Assembly: GCF_002607855.1 (NCBI RefSeq)
Contig: NZ_AWQQ01000047.1
Span: 15,001 to 79,000 of the forward strand
Source of the DNA: Desulforamulus profundi
Lineage (GTDB): Bacteria; Bacillota_B; Desulfotomaculia; Desulfotomaculales; Desulfotomaculaceae
Reading direction: 5' to 3'
DNA: 64,000 bases
Below the pieces are notes generated by a model that was given only the letters and a program-made list of their open reading frames with translations, was not told the origin of the DNA and did not search any database. This document shows positions 7,296-16,332 of this stretch, one piece after another. Each line of letters begins with the position of its first letter. Positions within the stretch are counted from its first letter, which is position 1. The position numbers and the translations under genes are program-made.

Positions 7296-8426
7296 TTACA
7301 CCCTCTCAACGGTTATATTGAGCAGACCGAGCACAATCACTTTATCATTGCTCAGGATTACGTCATCGGCAGGGGAGATAATGTCTGACTTCTTGTAAAC
7401 CTGGATGCCGCTTTTCAGGGCATACCTGATGTCATCTAAGTAAAGCCGGTTGAGCTCCCTGTCTTTCCTGATTTTCATCAAATCGGTGATAATTGCTTCA
7501 CCTTTCTCCTGAACGCCCTCGTCGCTTGCATCCTCCGCAATATAGATGATGATATCAAAATCCTGTTCCACAATCTCCGAAGACTTCACCAGCAGGTTGT
7601 CATATGGCCCCTTTATGGTGACGGCCTGGGCCTCAACCTTGTCAAGCAGGTCTTGAGTTGCGGCTCCCGCCGTCGAGGTCACTATGATGTCAATAGTCCC
7701 CTGGCCTCGTGGATGCATATCGTCAACCCTTACAAAAAGAACGCCCTCGACTCCTTCACAAACATTCTTGTATTTGTCAGCTATGGGCATGGTGGAGAGC
7801 TCTGCCCATGATTTCAGGGTTCTATCTCTCAGGCTCTCGATATCCTCAAGGTCACTCCCTTCCTGAACAAGCCAGTCAGAATCATTGAATATCCTGTCAA
7901 TGCCCTCAATGTGAGTGAGCGACTTGTTTATCTGTCCCGGTGGAACGTTGTATTTTGCACCTTCGTTCTCAGCCAGGACAAGAACCTTTTGGCTCAAGGA
8001 GTCCTTTTGTAGAACCGTGTCCTCGACCGCCAGAAATCGGAGCTCCTCTCCGTTGATATCCTGCTCCGTCTTGAATATGTCCCCCTTGGCTATCTTGACC
8101 GCATCTCCAGGAGCGTCCCTTTCAAGGGTTACATATCCTTTTGTCTTTGTCGGCTGCTTTCTCTTCTTGGAGAAGTCTGCCGCCTTCAGCTCCAACCACA
8201 CGTCTTCAGCATGGGACAGGAACATATTGTTTAGAACCTTTCTCAGGAGCTTCACCAGCTCGATTCTAATCTGGATGACTATCATCAGCAGGGTATAGAA
8301 GATTCCCCCTGAGCTGAAGTTTGATATCTTAAAGCCCTCGTCCTTAAGTTCCTGCACGATCGAGTTTTTCATTTCCTCTCTGTCCGGCACCGGAAGGATT
8401 TCATCCAATATTTTCTCGTCAATCAT
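7296..8426 (-). CDS. Baseplate wedge protein J (Mu gp47-like)
   Basis: 376 residues with the layout of the Baseplate_J family: an N-terminal helix (ILPVPDREEMKNSIVQELKD), then a strand-rich middle (KTKGYVTLERDAPGDAV; GAKYNVPPGQINKSLTHIEG) and a C-terminal domain (GQGTIDIIVTS ... DLMKIRKDRELNRLYLDDIRYAL). J proteins form the baseplate wedge of contractile tails and change shape on contraction. It overlaps the preceding gene by one base, so the two are coupled. Confidence 0.9.
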   Translation of the reverse strand: MIDEKILDEILPVPDREEMKNSIVQELKDEGFKISNFSSGGIFYTLLMIVIQIRIELVKLLRKVLNNMFLSHAEDVWLELKAADFSKKRKQPTKTKGYVTLERDAPGDAVKIAKGDIFKTEQDINGEELRFLAVEDTVLQKDSLSQKVLVLAENEGAKYNVPPGQINKSLTHIEGIDRIFNDSDWLVQEGSDLEDIESLRDRTLKSWAELSTMPIADKYKNVCEGVEGVLFVRVDDMHPRGQGTIDIIVTSTAGAATQDLLDKVEAQAVTIKGPYDNLLVKSSEIVEQDFDIIIYIAEDASDEGVQEKGEAIITDLMKIRKDRELNRLYLDDIRYALKSGIQVYKKSDIISPADDVILSNDKVIVLGLLNITVERV

Positions 8427-8839
8427 TACACCATCACCACCTCGACCCTGACCCTATCCAGTACAATATCTAAGATGTACTGCTTTGAGTCATTAGTAAA
8501 CTTCAACGCCACCTTGACGGATATCTTATCATCCTCAAAACTTAGCTTTGTTTGTATTGTCTCGCTATCGATTTCTTCACGCCTTGAGAGCTTCGTCCGA
8601 ATCCTTTGCTCGATTTCCAGCCTTACCAGCTCGTCATCATCCGCTTGAATGAAGTCAAGAAGCGACCATCCCCATGTCTCGTCATAGAAGAGCTCTCCCT
8701 CCTGGGACAGTGCCTCAAGCCTGATATCCTGAATAAAGCAGTCCGTATCAGAGGAGAGGGGAGCGTCACCATTGGCAGCAGCCGTCAATTGCCAATCTTC
8801 ATCAAGCTTTACGTCCGTATCATATAGACCCGCCATCAA
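8426..8839 (-). CDS. Baseplate protein W-like (Mu gp46-like)
   Basis: 137 residues related in pattern to gpW/gp25 baseplate proteins: DTDCFIQDIRLEAL, then GELFYDETWGWSLLDFIQAD and the stretch ELVRLEIEQRIRTKLSRREE typical of gp46/gp25. It stands just before J and after the spike gene, the same place as in Mu. The first two codons are both ATG, and the start overlaps the upstream gene. Confidence 0.78.
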   Translation of the reverse strand: MMAGLYDTDVKLDEDWQLTAAANGDAPLSSDTDCFIQDIRLEALSQEGELFYDETWGWSLLDFIQADDDELVRLEIEQRIRTKLSRREEIDSETIQTKLSFEDDKISVKVALKFTNDSKQYILDIVLDRVRVEVVMV

Positions 8840-9120
8840 ACCACCTTCCCCACGATATAAACATTTAGTTGGCCGTAGAGGAGGAGCACCGCCGCCACAT
8901 CCCCGCTTTCAAGCACAACCTTTGACTTTACTTCAGGAATCTCAGGAAATTCAGCATTGACCGCCTTGTTTTCGTCAAGTATTTTGAGATTGTAAAGATA
9001 ATAGTCCGGGTATTGCTGAACCTTTGTAACCTTTGCGTACACGGCAGAGGAGAGCTTAATGTGTGCATACTTCGTCTTTATAAGCTTTTCAATGACGTTT
9101 TGAATCATCTGCTCCAACAT
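8836..9120 (-). CDS. Baseplate spike/assembly protein (gpV/gp45-like, short)
   Basis: 94 residues. It begins with a helix (MLEQMIQNVIEKLIKTKYAH) and continues as small OB-type strands (YAKVTKVQQYPDYYLYNLKI ... SGDVAAVLLLYGQLNVYIVG). It is shorter than Mu gp45, so the membrane-piercing needle may be minimal or encoded elsewhere. The call rests mainly on position between the hub (gp44-like) and gp46-like genes. Confidence 0.6.
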   Translation of the reverse strand: MLEQMIQNVIEKLIKTKYAHIKLSSAVYAKVTKVQQYPDYYLYNLKILDENKAVNAEFPEIPEVKSKVVLESGDVAAVLLLYGQLNVYIVGKVV

Positions 9121-9887
9121 TTCTCTCCCTCCCTAAAATAGATGTACGTCCTTATAAACCCCGCATCATTGGTAGTAAAGACAACTTTCTTTGTCTCGAA
9201 CTCCCCGGATATCTTCGGATGCCTTACAATAATTTTCTGTGAGTGCTTGATGAAAGGCGTTGACACCGTTTCAAGCACCCAAACCCCGCCCGGCCTCTCA
9301 AGGGAAATAATGTTCACGCCATACTCAAACTCATATACCTTCTTTTGCTCCGGCTTTTCTCCCCAGTAAAACACCCCTCCCGAGAAGAAGAACGCCTCTT
9401 TGATCTTCCAAATAGAGTGAATCTCCTCAATGACCGCTATAACGTTTTTCCTGAAGACAGGAACAACTTTCTTCTTTTGGTAGACCTTCGAGGATATTCT
9501 CATATTCGTGATTCCAGCTTTGTTCAGGCAGAACCTTAATATCTCTTGAGGAGTTGCGTCCAGGAAAGTGTTTGTGATGTACGTCTCTTCAAGGCGTATC
9601 ATGTCATCCTTGAGCACAACCTCATTTGAGTAGCTGCCCTCACTCATGGGATTGACCACGTATCCCTCAAATACCTCATCGAAAACCCCGTTATAACCGA
9701 GCTGAATCAGGGCCTTGTCCTTTTTGCTGAGGGTTATTTTCTCGTTAAACTGCTGGGTAAACCTGACTTTTGCCCAGTCAAAGTATGAATCTTTCGAGGA
9801 GAAAACCTCTATCTCAACGCCCTTTTGAAAGCCATAGCCCCCGATGTTGATATTGGTTTCGGGATAAAAAAGCTCACTTGTTTCCAC
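9105..9887 (-). CDS. Baseplate hub protein (Mu gp44/gpD-like)
   Basis: 260 residues with the expected features of a hub: an N-terminal barrel (IEVFSSKDSYFDWAKVRFTQ ... GYNGVFDEVFEGYVV), a helical linker (TPQEILRFCLNKAGITNMRI) and further strands. Similar proteins in Gram-positive Mu-like and PBSX-like phages form the trimeric hub that docks the spike to the tube. It lies between the LysM-like or unknown tail gene and the spike gene. It overlaps the latter by 16 bp. Confidence 0.7.
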   Translation of the reverse strand: METSELFYPETNINIGGYGFQKGVEIEVFSSKDSYFDWAKVRFTQQFNEKITLSKKDKALIQLGYNGVFDEVFEGYVVNPMSEGSYSNEVVLKDDMIRLEETYITNTFLDATPQEILRFCLNKAGITNMRISSKVYQKKKVVPVFRKNVIAVIEEIHSIWKIKEAFFFSGGVFYWGEKPEQKKVYEFEYGVNIISLERPGGVWVLETVSTPFIKHSQKIIVRHPKISGEFETKKVVFTTNDAGFIRTYIYFREGEKCWSR

Positions 9888-9899
9888 TTTCTCACCTCA

Positions 9900-10502
9900 C
9901 TAATAAGGCATTGCAGCAAGCTTGCTTTTGTATGCCTGGGTCTCTGCGTTGTCTGTCGCCGCTGTTTTTGCGGTCTTGTCATGAAGCTTCGGAGCCGTCC
10001 CACGGCTGCTCAAATATCCCTGGTATTCGGAAGTCAGATTCGCCTTTGCCGTGCTTGCCGCCGAAGTGCCGGAAGTACTTCCCGCCTTCGTTGCAGTGAT
10101 GGTCATCGGGATATACTCCCAAAATTCAATCATGACTGTGAGCTCGTCGTTTTTGCTTTGTTCTTTTGTTGTCAGGTTCTTAAACAGAATCTGTGTGATG
10201 CCCCTGGCCGCCGTGTGCTCGTTGACTATCTCGTATATGATGGGCTTTACCTGCCCCTTTTTCTTGAAGAGGTTCTGGATTGCTTCAAGCTTTTGGAGCT
10301 TTGTCAGAACCGGCCCGTCATGGAGAATCAGTTCCAAGTTAATCTTTGCGTCCTCATATCCCGTTGCCTGCTTCGGTTTCGTGCTCCTGCCTTCAACTTC
10401 TTGCTCCTCAATTAGCGCATCACCTTTTATCTCGATACTCTTGAAGAGGCCGGGGAGGACAACCCCTCCAACTTTAACGATACTGTCATCAATGTATATC
10501 AA
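9900..10502 (-). CDS. Tail/baseplate protein downstream of tape measure, unknown family
   Basis: 200 residues. The N-terminal 125 residues form a strand-rich domain (DSIVKVGGVVLPGLFKSIEI; INLELILHDGPVL; LTVMIEFWEYIP). The last 60 are a Ser/Thr/Ala-rich linker ending YKSKLAAMPY. The place corresponds to Mu gp43 (DNA circulation/tail) or to the small LysM-type proteins between tape measure and hub in Firmicute myophages. No LysM motif can be seen. Structural role inferred from context. Confidence 0.6.
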   Translation of the reverse strand: MIYIDDSIVKVGGVVLPGLFKSIEIKGDALIEEQEVEGRSTKPKQATGYEDAKINLELILHDGPVLTKLQKLEAIQNLFKKKGQVKPIIYEIVNEHTAARGITQILFKNLTTKEQSKNDELTVMIEFWEYIPMTITATKAGSTSGTSAASTAKANLTSEYQGYLSSRGTAPKLHDKTAKTAATDNAETQAYKSKLAAMPY

Positions 10503-10504
10503 GA

Positions 10505-12821
10505 TTATCCCTCCCCGACCGGTGTTGGCTCTCCTCCGTTGCTGTTTATATAGTCCTCAATCTCTTTCAGCAACCTAAACAGCATTTGAAGGTCTTTGAG
10601 TTTACTGATATCTGTCTGGACAATGAGCCTTTGGATGACGGTTCCATTCTCTTTCTCCTTGGAGCTTTCACTGCTTTCCGATTTCTCCCTGGTTATTTCC
10701 TTCAGGTTGACCTTTTTAATGCCTTCCTGGGCCGTCAGGTCAACATGGGAGAAGGCGTTCTCAGTTGCTTCAGCGGGAAGGTTTTGAGTCTGCACCATAC
10801 CGCTTGTGATTGTCTCAAACACCCTTCTCCCGACAGGGTAAGGGAGGAGAGAGGGCCTTCTTTAGCATCCGAGAAGGGGAGCAGGTTTCTGATTTTGGCA
10901 AGGCCGCCCTTGACAGCCTCAACGGGGGCCGATATTGCGCTCTTAATCCCTTCCGTGAACGTTGTCAGTATCTTTGAGCCCGATTCCCTGAACCAGGCCA
11001 AAGACCCGGTTATGAAGTCTTTAATCCACTGAATACCGCTTGCGAATATTTCCCTAATCCTGTTAAACCCGTTGACAACGCCGGTGACAGCGGAGTTCCA
11101 AGCACCCTGAAGGAAGTTAATAACCGTGTCCCAGTTTCTCCATAGGAGCACCAGGGCCGCAATCAACGCCACAATCCCAATGATAATCCAGGTGATAGGG
11201 TTAGCCAGTAAAGCAGCGGTGAAAGACCATACTGAAGCTATCAGGCCGGGCATGGCCGTGGCCGCCGTGACAACCGCCTGTCTTGCCATCGACACCAGAC
11301 TGAGCACAAAGTTTTTGACCGCCGCCGTTCCATTGACAACGGCAGCTCTCCCCATGCTGACGATGGATGTCGCCACGTTCCTGATGCTCGTCGCCGCCGT
11401 TGAAGCAAAGGTCTTGGCTGAGGCAAACCCGTTCCTTATGGCATCACCGGCATACATGGCCTGTATCCTGATAGTGGTTAGCGTGTCCGGTATTTTCCTA
11501 AGAGTAGACCAAAAGCCGGTTGCCATCTGAGCCGTTTTTGTGAACGCAAGGCCCACGCCGCCGACAACTGTAATGAAAGTCCCCAAGGCCGTCAGGGTCA
11601 GCCCTATCATCATCACAATAATGGCAAGCACCTTGACGAGCTGCTGATTCCGGCTAATCCATCCGCTTATCTTGTCGAGAACCGCTTCACCCTTGCCTAG
11701 CAGCATGTTCACCGTTGGGAGCAGTTGATTCCCGATTTCTTCTGTGACGTTGTGGATTCTCTGCGTCAGCCTGACATATTTCTCTCCTTCGGTTTCGTTG
11801 ATAGCGTTCGCCATGCCCCGAGCGACCTCAATCCCTTTGCCCAGTTCACCATACATGCCGACAATATTGTTTTGCAGGTCTCCCGTTTTGTTATAGAGCA
11901 GGTCAATCAAGGCAACCGCTTCATCCGTGCCGAAGGCTTTTTGTATCTGCATCTTTTCTGCGGCATCCAACGTGCTTCCGAACTTGGCCCTGAGCGTTTC
12001 AAGGATTTCCGGCATGGACAGGAGTTGATTATTCGCATCGGTGAACCTGAGCCCCAATTCGTCCCCGGCTCTGGCCGCCGATGCCAGGAAAGCCTTGTAT
12101 TTTGTTCCCGCCTCACCGCCGCTCATAGTTGCTTGCAACATACCAAGGATGGAGAGCTGCTCTTCAAGGGGCACGTTTGCCGTGGTTGCCGATGCCCCCA
12201 AGGTCTGAATGGCCTGGGCCATGCCTGAGCCGGTTGTTTTGAACTGCTGCACTGATTTTGCTATCCCGGCAGAGAACATCTCCCCAAACTCGATGTCGCT
12301 CATGTCCTTGTAAAAGTCCTTGTATATCCCGTACCCGGTTGCGAACAGGCTCGTCATTTCGGCAATGGTTGACTTTGTGCCCTTGGCCGTGATACCGGCA
12401 AACTCCGTGTATTTTGCAACCCCTTCATCAGTCAGGAGGATATACCGGACTTGATGTCATAGGCCGCCGAAACGAACTGCGCCTTTGTTGTCCCGGCCCA
12501 AGTGTCCGAAAAGTCTTTGGCTGCTTTTTTAAGGGCTACAAGGTCTTTAACGCCGACCGAGGACAGTTCCCCGAGGGCTCTCCGTGTTTCAAAGGTTGCT
12601 GCCACAGGGGAGAGCACTGCGCCTGTTATCTGAGCCCCTACCGCCGCCATTGCAATCCCGGTCTTGGTCATTTCGCCAAAGGACTGATTGAGCCTGTCTA
12701 TTCTGCTTACCGAGTTGCTGACCGAGCTGTTGACCCTTGCCATTGGGCCGGTCAAGTGGTCAATCATCCCGACGATTACACTTAGTTTAAAAATTGTATC
12801 TAAACTCACGCTGTCTCTCAC
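10505..12821 (-). CDS. Tail tape measure protein (two frameshifts as read)
   Basis: Sets tail length and is threaded through the tube. The corrected length is 772 residues. The N-terminal TP901-type domain (DHLTGPMARVNSSVSNSVSR; TLFATGYGIY.. region with FKTTGSGMAQAIQTLGASAT) is followed by hydrophobic segments (VLAIIVMMIGLTLTALGTFI and WIIIGIVALIAALVLLW) and a C-terminal coiled segment ending GGEPTPVGEG. One base is missing near 12435 (YDIKSGISS should continue into LTDEGVAKYTEF) and one near 10845 (LTLSGEGCLR should continue as VFETITSGMVQTQ). Restoring both gives exactly 773 codons. The neighbours are the tail chaperone and the hub. Confidence 0.9.
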
Positions 12822-12877
12822 CCCCTGTTAAAAATTTCTAACCTGTGCTATAGTAAAGAAAAAAGGAGGTTGATGTC

Positions 12878-13123
12878 ATGTTGCTGGTAGGTCTTCTGTT
12901 CGTCCTAAAACTCATCGTCTTCGCCCTCTGCGCCGGAGTTGTCATATCCTTTATTGTCTTTGTGCCCCTGACCATTTACGTTGCCCCATATTGCTTGTGG
13001 GTAGGTCATCAACACACTCTTGGCAGGCATAAGGACAAGATGAAGGAGGGCGTTTTTAAGACCGCAAAGCACGCCACAATCCTATATAAGAGCTGGATTT
13101 TAAGGAAAGAACCGACCTTTTAA
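12878..13123 (+). CDS. Small membrane protein on the opposite strand (moron candidate)
   Basis: 81 residues preceded by a perfect ribosome site (AAAGGAGGTTGATGTC then ATG). The first 45 residues form two hydrophobic segments (LLVGLLFVLKLIVFALC and VVISFIVFVPLTIYVAPYCL). The tail is basic and cytosolic-looking (RHKDKMKEGVFKTAKHA). It is the only rightward gene in the late region, lies between the tape measure and chaperone genes, and has its own -10-like TATAGT (12852-12857) and a hairpin after it. That is the structure of a moron, a gene expressed from the silent prophage. Function unknown; superinfection exclusion is one possibility. Confidence 0.75.
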   Translation: MLLVGLLFVLKLIVFALCAGVVISFIVFVPLTIYVAPYCLWVGHQHTLGRHKDKMKEGVFKTAKHATILYKSWILRKEPTF

Positions 13124-13140
13124 AGAGGCCGGTTTTCTTT
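13106..13140. terminator. Hairpin after the moron gene
   Basis: AAAGAACCGACC pairs imperfectly with GGCCGGTTTTCTTT across a 9-nt loop and is followed by T-rich sequence. It starts inside the end of the rightward 81-residue gene. It could also end transcripts arriving leftward from the chaperone gene, but those must read on into the tape measure, so a rightward role is favoured. Confidence 0.5.
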
Positions 13141-13356
13141 ATTCTGAGAAGACTTCCGAGACGGCCCTTGCGACCACGTTTTTCTCAAGCTCCTGGATAT
13201 ATCTAGCTTGAGCAAGGGCTCTCAAAAACTCCTCAATATCCATCTCTCCCACAGGTTTCTTTAGAAGAGCAGGAGGTAGATACCTGTAAATTTCAAGCGA
13301 ACCGGCTTCGATGAAATTACCCTTTACCTCCTGGAGTTGCTCTTCTAAAGCAGCTT
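13139..13356 (-). CDS. Tail assembly chaperone frameshift extension (gpGT-like second part)
   Basis: An open frame with no start of its own, running from the slippery site to the stop at 13139. Translated, it reads KAALEEQLQEVKGNFIEAG and later KKPVGEMDIEEFLRALAQAR, a helical protein of about 72 residues. It is reached only by a -1 shift at A-AAT-TTA near the end of the preceding gene. This is the conserved arrangement of tail chaperone genes in lambda (G/GT) and in Mu. The fusion product would recruit the tape measure protein. Confidence 0.8.
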
Positions 13357-13710
13357 TAAATTTATGTCTTTAGACAACCCCAGCATGTTCAGCAGTTTCT
13401 CACCGACACTGAGAGCAAGGGCCGGGTATTCCTCAAGGTCAGCCTCAAGCTTTTGATGCTGCTCTTCGATGACGTTATCCAGGACAAACGCCCTGAGTGC
13501 CTTTGTCGGGCTCTGCGCCGTGCTCTTGACATACCTGTCATAGGATGCCGTTGCGGGCTTTTGGAATAAATACACCAGTTCGACCGTTGTCGAATCGTCC
13601 GGCTCAACGGTTGCGTTTACCCGGTAAAGCTTCCCGTATTTGGCTTTATAGGCTTCAAAATCGTCCTTGGCTTTCGTGGTTTCTGCCGCCGTTTTGTTCT
13701 TGTCTTCCAC
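13345..13710 (-). CDS. Tail assembly chaperone (gpG-like, Mu gp41 position)
   Basis: About 121 residues, starting at GTG 13710, nine bases after an AGGAGG site (an ATG lies inside that site, and 13734 is the longest form). It is acidic and helical (AKDDFEAYKAKYGKLYRVNA; EEQHQKLEADLEEYPALALS). It ends LGLSKDINLKLL just past a canonical slippery heptamer. Its place between tail tube and tape measure, its size and the frameshift site identify it as the short tail chaperone, although sequence similarity alone would not. Confidence 0.78.
   Translation of the reverse strand: MEDKNKTAAETTKAKDDFEAYKAKYGKLYRVNATVEPDDSTTVELVYLFQKPATASYDRYVKSTAQSPTKALRAFVLDNVIEEQHQKLEADLEEYPALALSVGEKLLNMLGLSKDINLKLL
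13357..13363 (-). promoter_or_regulatory. Programmed -1 ribosomal frameshift site (A AAT TTA)
   Basis: In the zero frame of the chaperone gene the codons read ATA AAT TTA AAG CTG CTT TAG. The heptamer A-AAT-TTA has the X-XXY-YYZ form with both tRNAs able to re-pair at AAA TTT. The stop comes four codons later. The -1 frame then stays open for about 72 codons. Confidence 0.8.
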
Positions 13711-13727
13711 GTTCCTCATCCTCCTAT

Positions 13728-13754
13728 TTGTCAATTATTTTGAGATTAACGCTC
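13728..13754. repeat. Internal copy of the phage-end motif
   Basis: 27 bp matching 2218-2244 (the tail-fibre end of the phage) at 25 positions, and sharing TTGTCAATTATTTTG exactly with the other phage end at 36241-36255. It lies between the tail tube and chaperone genes. It may be a transposase-binding site or an internal activation site. The role is not shown. Confidence 0.6.
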
Positions 13755-13755
13755 A

Positions 13756-14190
13756 TTAAACGGGCTTCAAGCCGTCTCTGATGATGCCGTTGACGATGAT
13801 AAAGTCCATGTCCACCTTCAGGGACTTGTCGCCCTGGGCATTCTTCTGGCTGGTCTTGGTGAAAGTAACCGTGTCCAGCTCGTCCGTCTTGGTCTTTGAG
13901 GTCTGGTTGGCATAGCTCACAATGATTTTGGGGATGACGAGCTTGTACAACGAAACCCCTTTCCGCTTGCAGTAAGCAACCAGGTCATCAAAGTCATCCT
14001 TGAGCAGGCTCAACTTACCCTCCGACTTATAGTTGCCCGTGCCGTAACCCCTGGGCCTGCTGCCCTTCCCATAGGCAGCCTCTTTTTCCAGCTCATCATC
14101 ATAAGAGATTTCCTGGACTTCAATCTCAAGGCCCGGAAGCTTGACCGACACGTCAGACCAGTCATAAACCTTGCCGTTTATAATAGCCAC
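13756..14190 (-). CDS. Tail tube protein (Mu gpM-like)
   Basis: 144 residues. It begins MAIINGKVYDWSDVSVKLPG and continues LEIEVQEISYDDELEKEAAY, with GKGSRPRGYGTGNYKSEGKL and the end VDMDFIIVNGIIRDGLKPV. This is the familiar pattern of tube proteins in Firmicute contractile phages. The tube is the inner channel of the tail and polymerises under the sheath. It follows the sheath gene by 14 bp, as in Mu (L then M). Confidence 0.85.
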   Translation of the reverse strand: MAIINGKVYDWSDVSVKLPGLEIEVQEISYDDELEKEAAYGKGSRPRGYGTGNYKSEGKLSLLKDDFDDLVAYCKRKGVSLYKLVIPKIIVSYANQTSKTKTDELDTVTFTKTSQKNAQGDKSLKVDMDFIIVNGIIRDGLKPV

Positions 14191-14203
14191 TTTTCATCCC
14201 TCC

Positions 14204-15627
14204 TTACTGTTGTGTCCTGAATGGGTTCTCCATTCCAAGGTCAATCTCGATTTCCCTCACATGGCCGATGGGGACAAACCTGATAATGACGTTGAGCTTT
14301 TCGGTCACAAGGATGTCCTGGCTTCGGGGACAATAATTCTTGCAGAAGAGATTTCCTTGTTTCTTACCATCGTGTCAACCGGAGCCAGGATGAACTTGGC
14401 TATCGTTTCAAGGCTGCCCTGGACATCTTCCATGTCGATGTCGCTTTGCAACTCCTGGAGGGCCTGCTTCCTTGTTTCCCTGATAATCTTGTTTTTGACC
14501 CTGACATCTTCAGCATATCTGTAGTCAGAACCGTCAGGACACATCATCCTTGCGTTGGTGACGTAAAAGCCCTCAATTCCTTCGTACTTCCTGAATGTCA
14601 GGTACTTCGTTTCATCCAGCAGGGAGAGGTAGTCCTCAATTCCCCTGGGAAGCAGTTCAAGCATTTTGTTCTCCGCTATGCTGAAGCTCTTCACTTCGCC
14701 AATGGACTGCTGGATTTTTGCCCTGGAATACAGGCCGCACACAATCCCGGCGTTGTTGATGTCCTTGACCGTGCCGTCCATCCTTGTATAGAGCGACCGG
14801 GCCGTTACAATCTGGATGTCGGTGTTTTGGAGCCCAACCCTCTCATTGACGAGATACTGAGCGTATTCGTCAAGGGTTTCCCCTTCCTGGATGTTCCTTG
14901 CTTCAAGCACGAAAAACATCGGCTTTTTGTATATCCCGAAGAGTCTTCCCAGCTCCGTGGAGATTGCCGCCCAAAGAGCCTTTGTTGACTCTCCCACGAC
15001 ATGCACGTACTCAAATGAATAGTTGACAGTCCTCAACTTATCTATTGCCGTGAGCACGTCATCATTGGTCATCTGCGGAGCTTCGGTCTTCACGGTGTAG
15101 GTGTCGCCTATCTTGTAGGAGTCTGCCGGAGTTGCCGCATCCTCCGTGAAGACAAACTTCAAGCCGGTGGATGGAATGTCAAGCTCTCCGTTGACTGCAA
15201 GGGTAATCTCTTCAGAGAAGGAATATCCTCCGTCCACCGAGTACCTGAGCACCGCCTGATTGAACCCGCCTGCCCCGGTAAACTTCACGATGATTTCATA
15301 GGCGTTGTTCGGTGTCCCCTGCACCGTGCATGTCCCGAGCCCCGTCCCGGCCTTCACGACTTCCCCGACCGTGCCGGGGATGGATGCAGCCACCGGCAGA
15401 CAATAAATCATGCTTGACCCGTTTTCCACACTGTCCATGCAGGCATCGGCAAGGGGGGAGAGCCCCAGCTTTTCCTTGATTTTTTTGGCGTTCATACTGC
15501 CGGTTATGACAATCGGCGCATCGGACACAACGGGGGAGACCCCTATCTTGAAGTGAATCCCTTCGCCCTTGGCGGTATCCACCCCAAGCCCGCCGTCTGT
15601 GATGATGGTATTAACGTCCCTTAGCAT
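14204..15627 (-). CDS. Contractile tail sheath protein (one frameshift as read)
   Basis: Mu gpL-like sheath that surrounds the tube and contracts on infection. The corrected length is 474 residues. Recognisable are the N-terminal start MLRDVNTIITDGGLGVD and the middle (MIYCLPVAASIPGTVGEV). The conserved C-terminal block GIEGFYVTNARMMCPDGSDY, with QALQELQSDIDMEDVQGSLE, is typical of Mu-like sheaths. One base is missing near 14324 (IIVPEARTSL should continue as QDILVTEKLNVIIRFVPIGH and end NPFRTQQ at 14204). With it restored the gene has 475 codons and the tube gene's ribosome site directly after it. Confidence 0.9.
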
Positions 15628-15836
15628 CTTTCTTCACCTTCTTTCCTCCCATTGGGGACTCTAAGAATCCCTTCAATGCCTTCTCATAATCCGCTTGAGT
15701 CACCGACTTCCCGGTCTTCCAATTCTCAGCGGCCTTCATGCTTCAAACACCCGGTCAGGCGTTTTGTTTATCCTCTTCAGCTCCTCTATGGTGAGGAGCT
15801 CAGGAGGAGTTTCGGCTGCGGTTTATTCGTCGCCAT
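15611..15836 (-). CDS. Small phage protein at the Mu gp38 position (two frameshifts as read)
   Basis: With two missing bases restored (after MATNKPQPK near 15808 and at FEA/KAA near 15740) this gives 75 residues. Segments are PPELLTIEELKRINKTPDRV, then KAAENWKTGKSVTQADYEKA and the basic end GGKKVKKDAKGR. It begins at ATG 15836 behind GGAGTGAGACA. Its end overlaps the sheath start by 17 bp. Similar helical proteins sit just before the sheath in related prophages. Function unknown. Alternatively two overlapping small genes (ATGA junction at about 15740) are encoded. Confidence 0.6.
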
Positions 15837-15840
15837 TGTC

Positions 15841-16329
15841 TCACTCCTTTTCAAGTGTTTGCTCTAACTCGCTCATTGTGCCGAGTGCAGAGTCTTTGTA
15901 TATGCCGCCGTCAAAGGTGATTTTAACCTGGACGGCTATTTTTGCTTTTAAGATGCTGTCGTTTTCGTCCACCCAGTCAGCATCCTCGACCTCAATCCCC
16001 GTAAAATTCCCGTCAATCTCAATTCCTCTATCCAGCAGGGCAACGAAACTCTCAAAGATGCTCTCGCACTTGCTCTCTTCATACTCTCCGATGACAACCA
16101 TAAAGCTTGTTTTCCGGTTGAATACCTTGACCCTCTTTCGCTTGACGCCCTCTTGGTCTACATAGATGGTTTTTGAGCCGCTTCGGGTATAGCTGTCACC
16201 TTCAAACAACACAGCTCCGACATGGCTTTCATTGGATTTCTCAAGAGTCTTCATGCTGGTATGCACTTTTGACTTAATGCCTGCATCTTTGAGCTTTTGT
16301 ATCAGATACTCTTTGCATTGTCCAATCAT
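15841..16329 (-). CDS. Tail protein (Mu gp37-like)
   Basis: 162 residues. It starts MIGQCKEYLIQKLKDAGIKS and has a mixed alpha/beta body (HVGAVLFEGDSYTRSGSKTI; KVFNRKTSFMVVIGEYEESK) with a C-terminal strand (AKIAVQVKITFDGGIYKDS). It fits the tail-terminator-type proteins that cap the tail tube. It lies between the gpG-like virion morphogenesis protein and the sheath, the place of Mu gp37. Confidence 0.72.
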   Translation of the reverse strand: MIGQCKEYLIQKLKDAGIKSKVHTSMKTLEKSNESHVGAVLFEGDSYTRSGSKTIYVDQEGVKRKRVKVFNRKTSFMVVIGEYEESKCESIFESFVALLDRGIEIDGNFTGIEVEDADWVDENDSILKAKIAVQVKITFDGGIYKDSALGTMSELEQTLEKE

Positions 16330-16332
16330 CTC

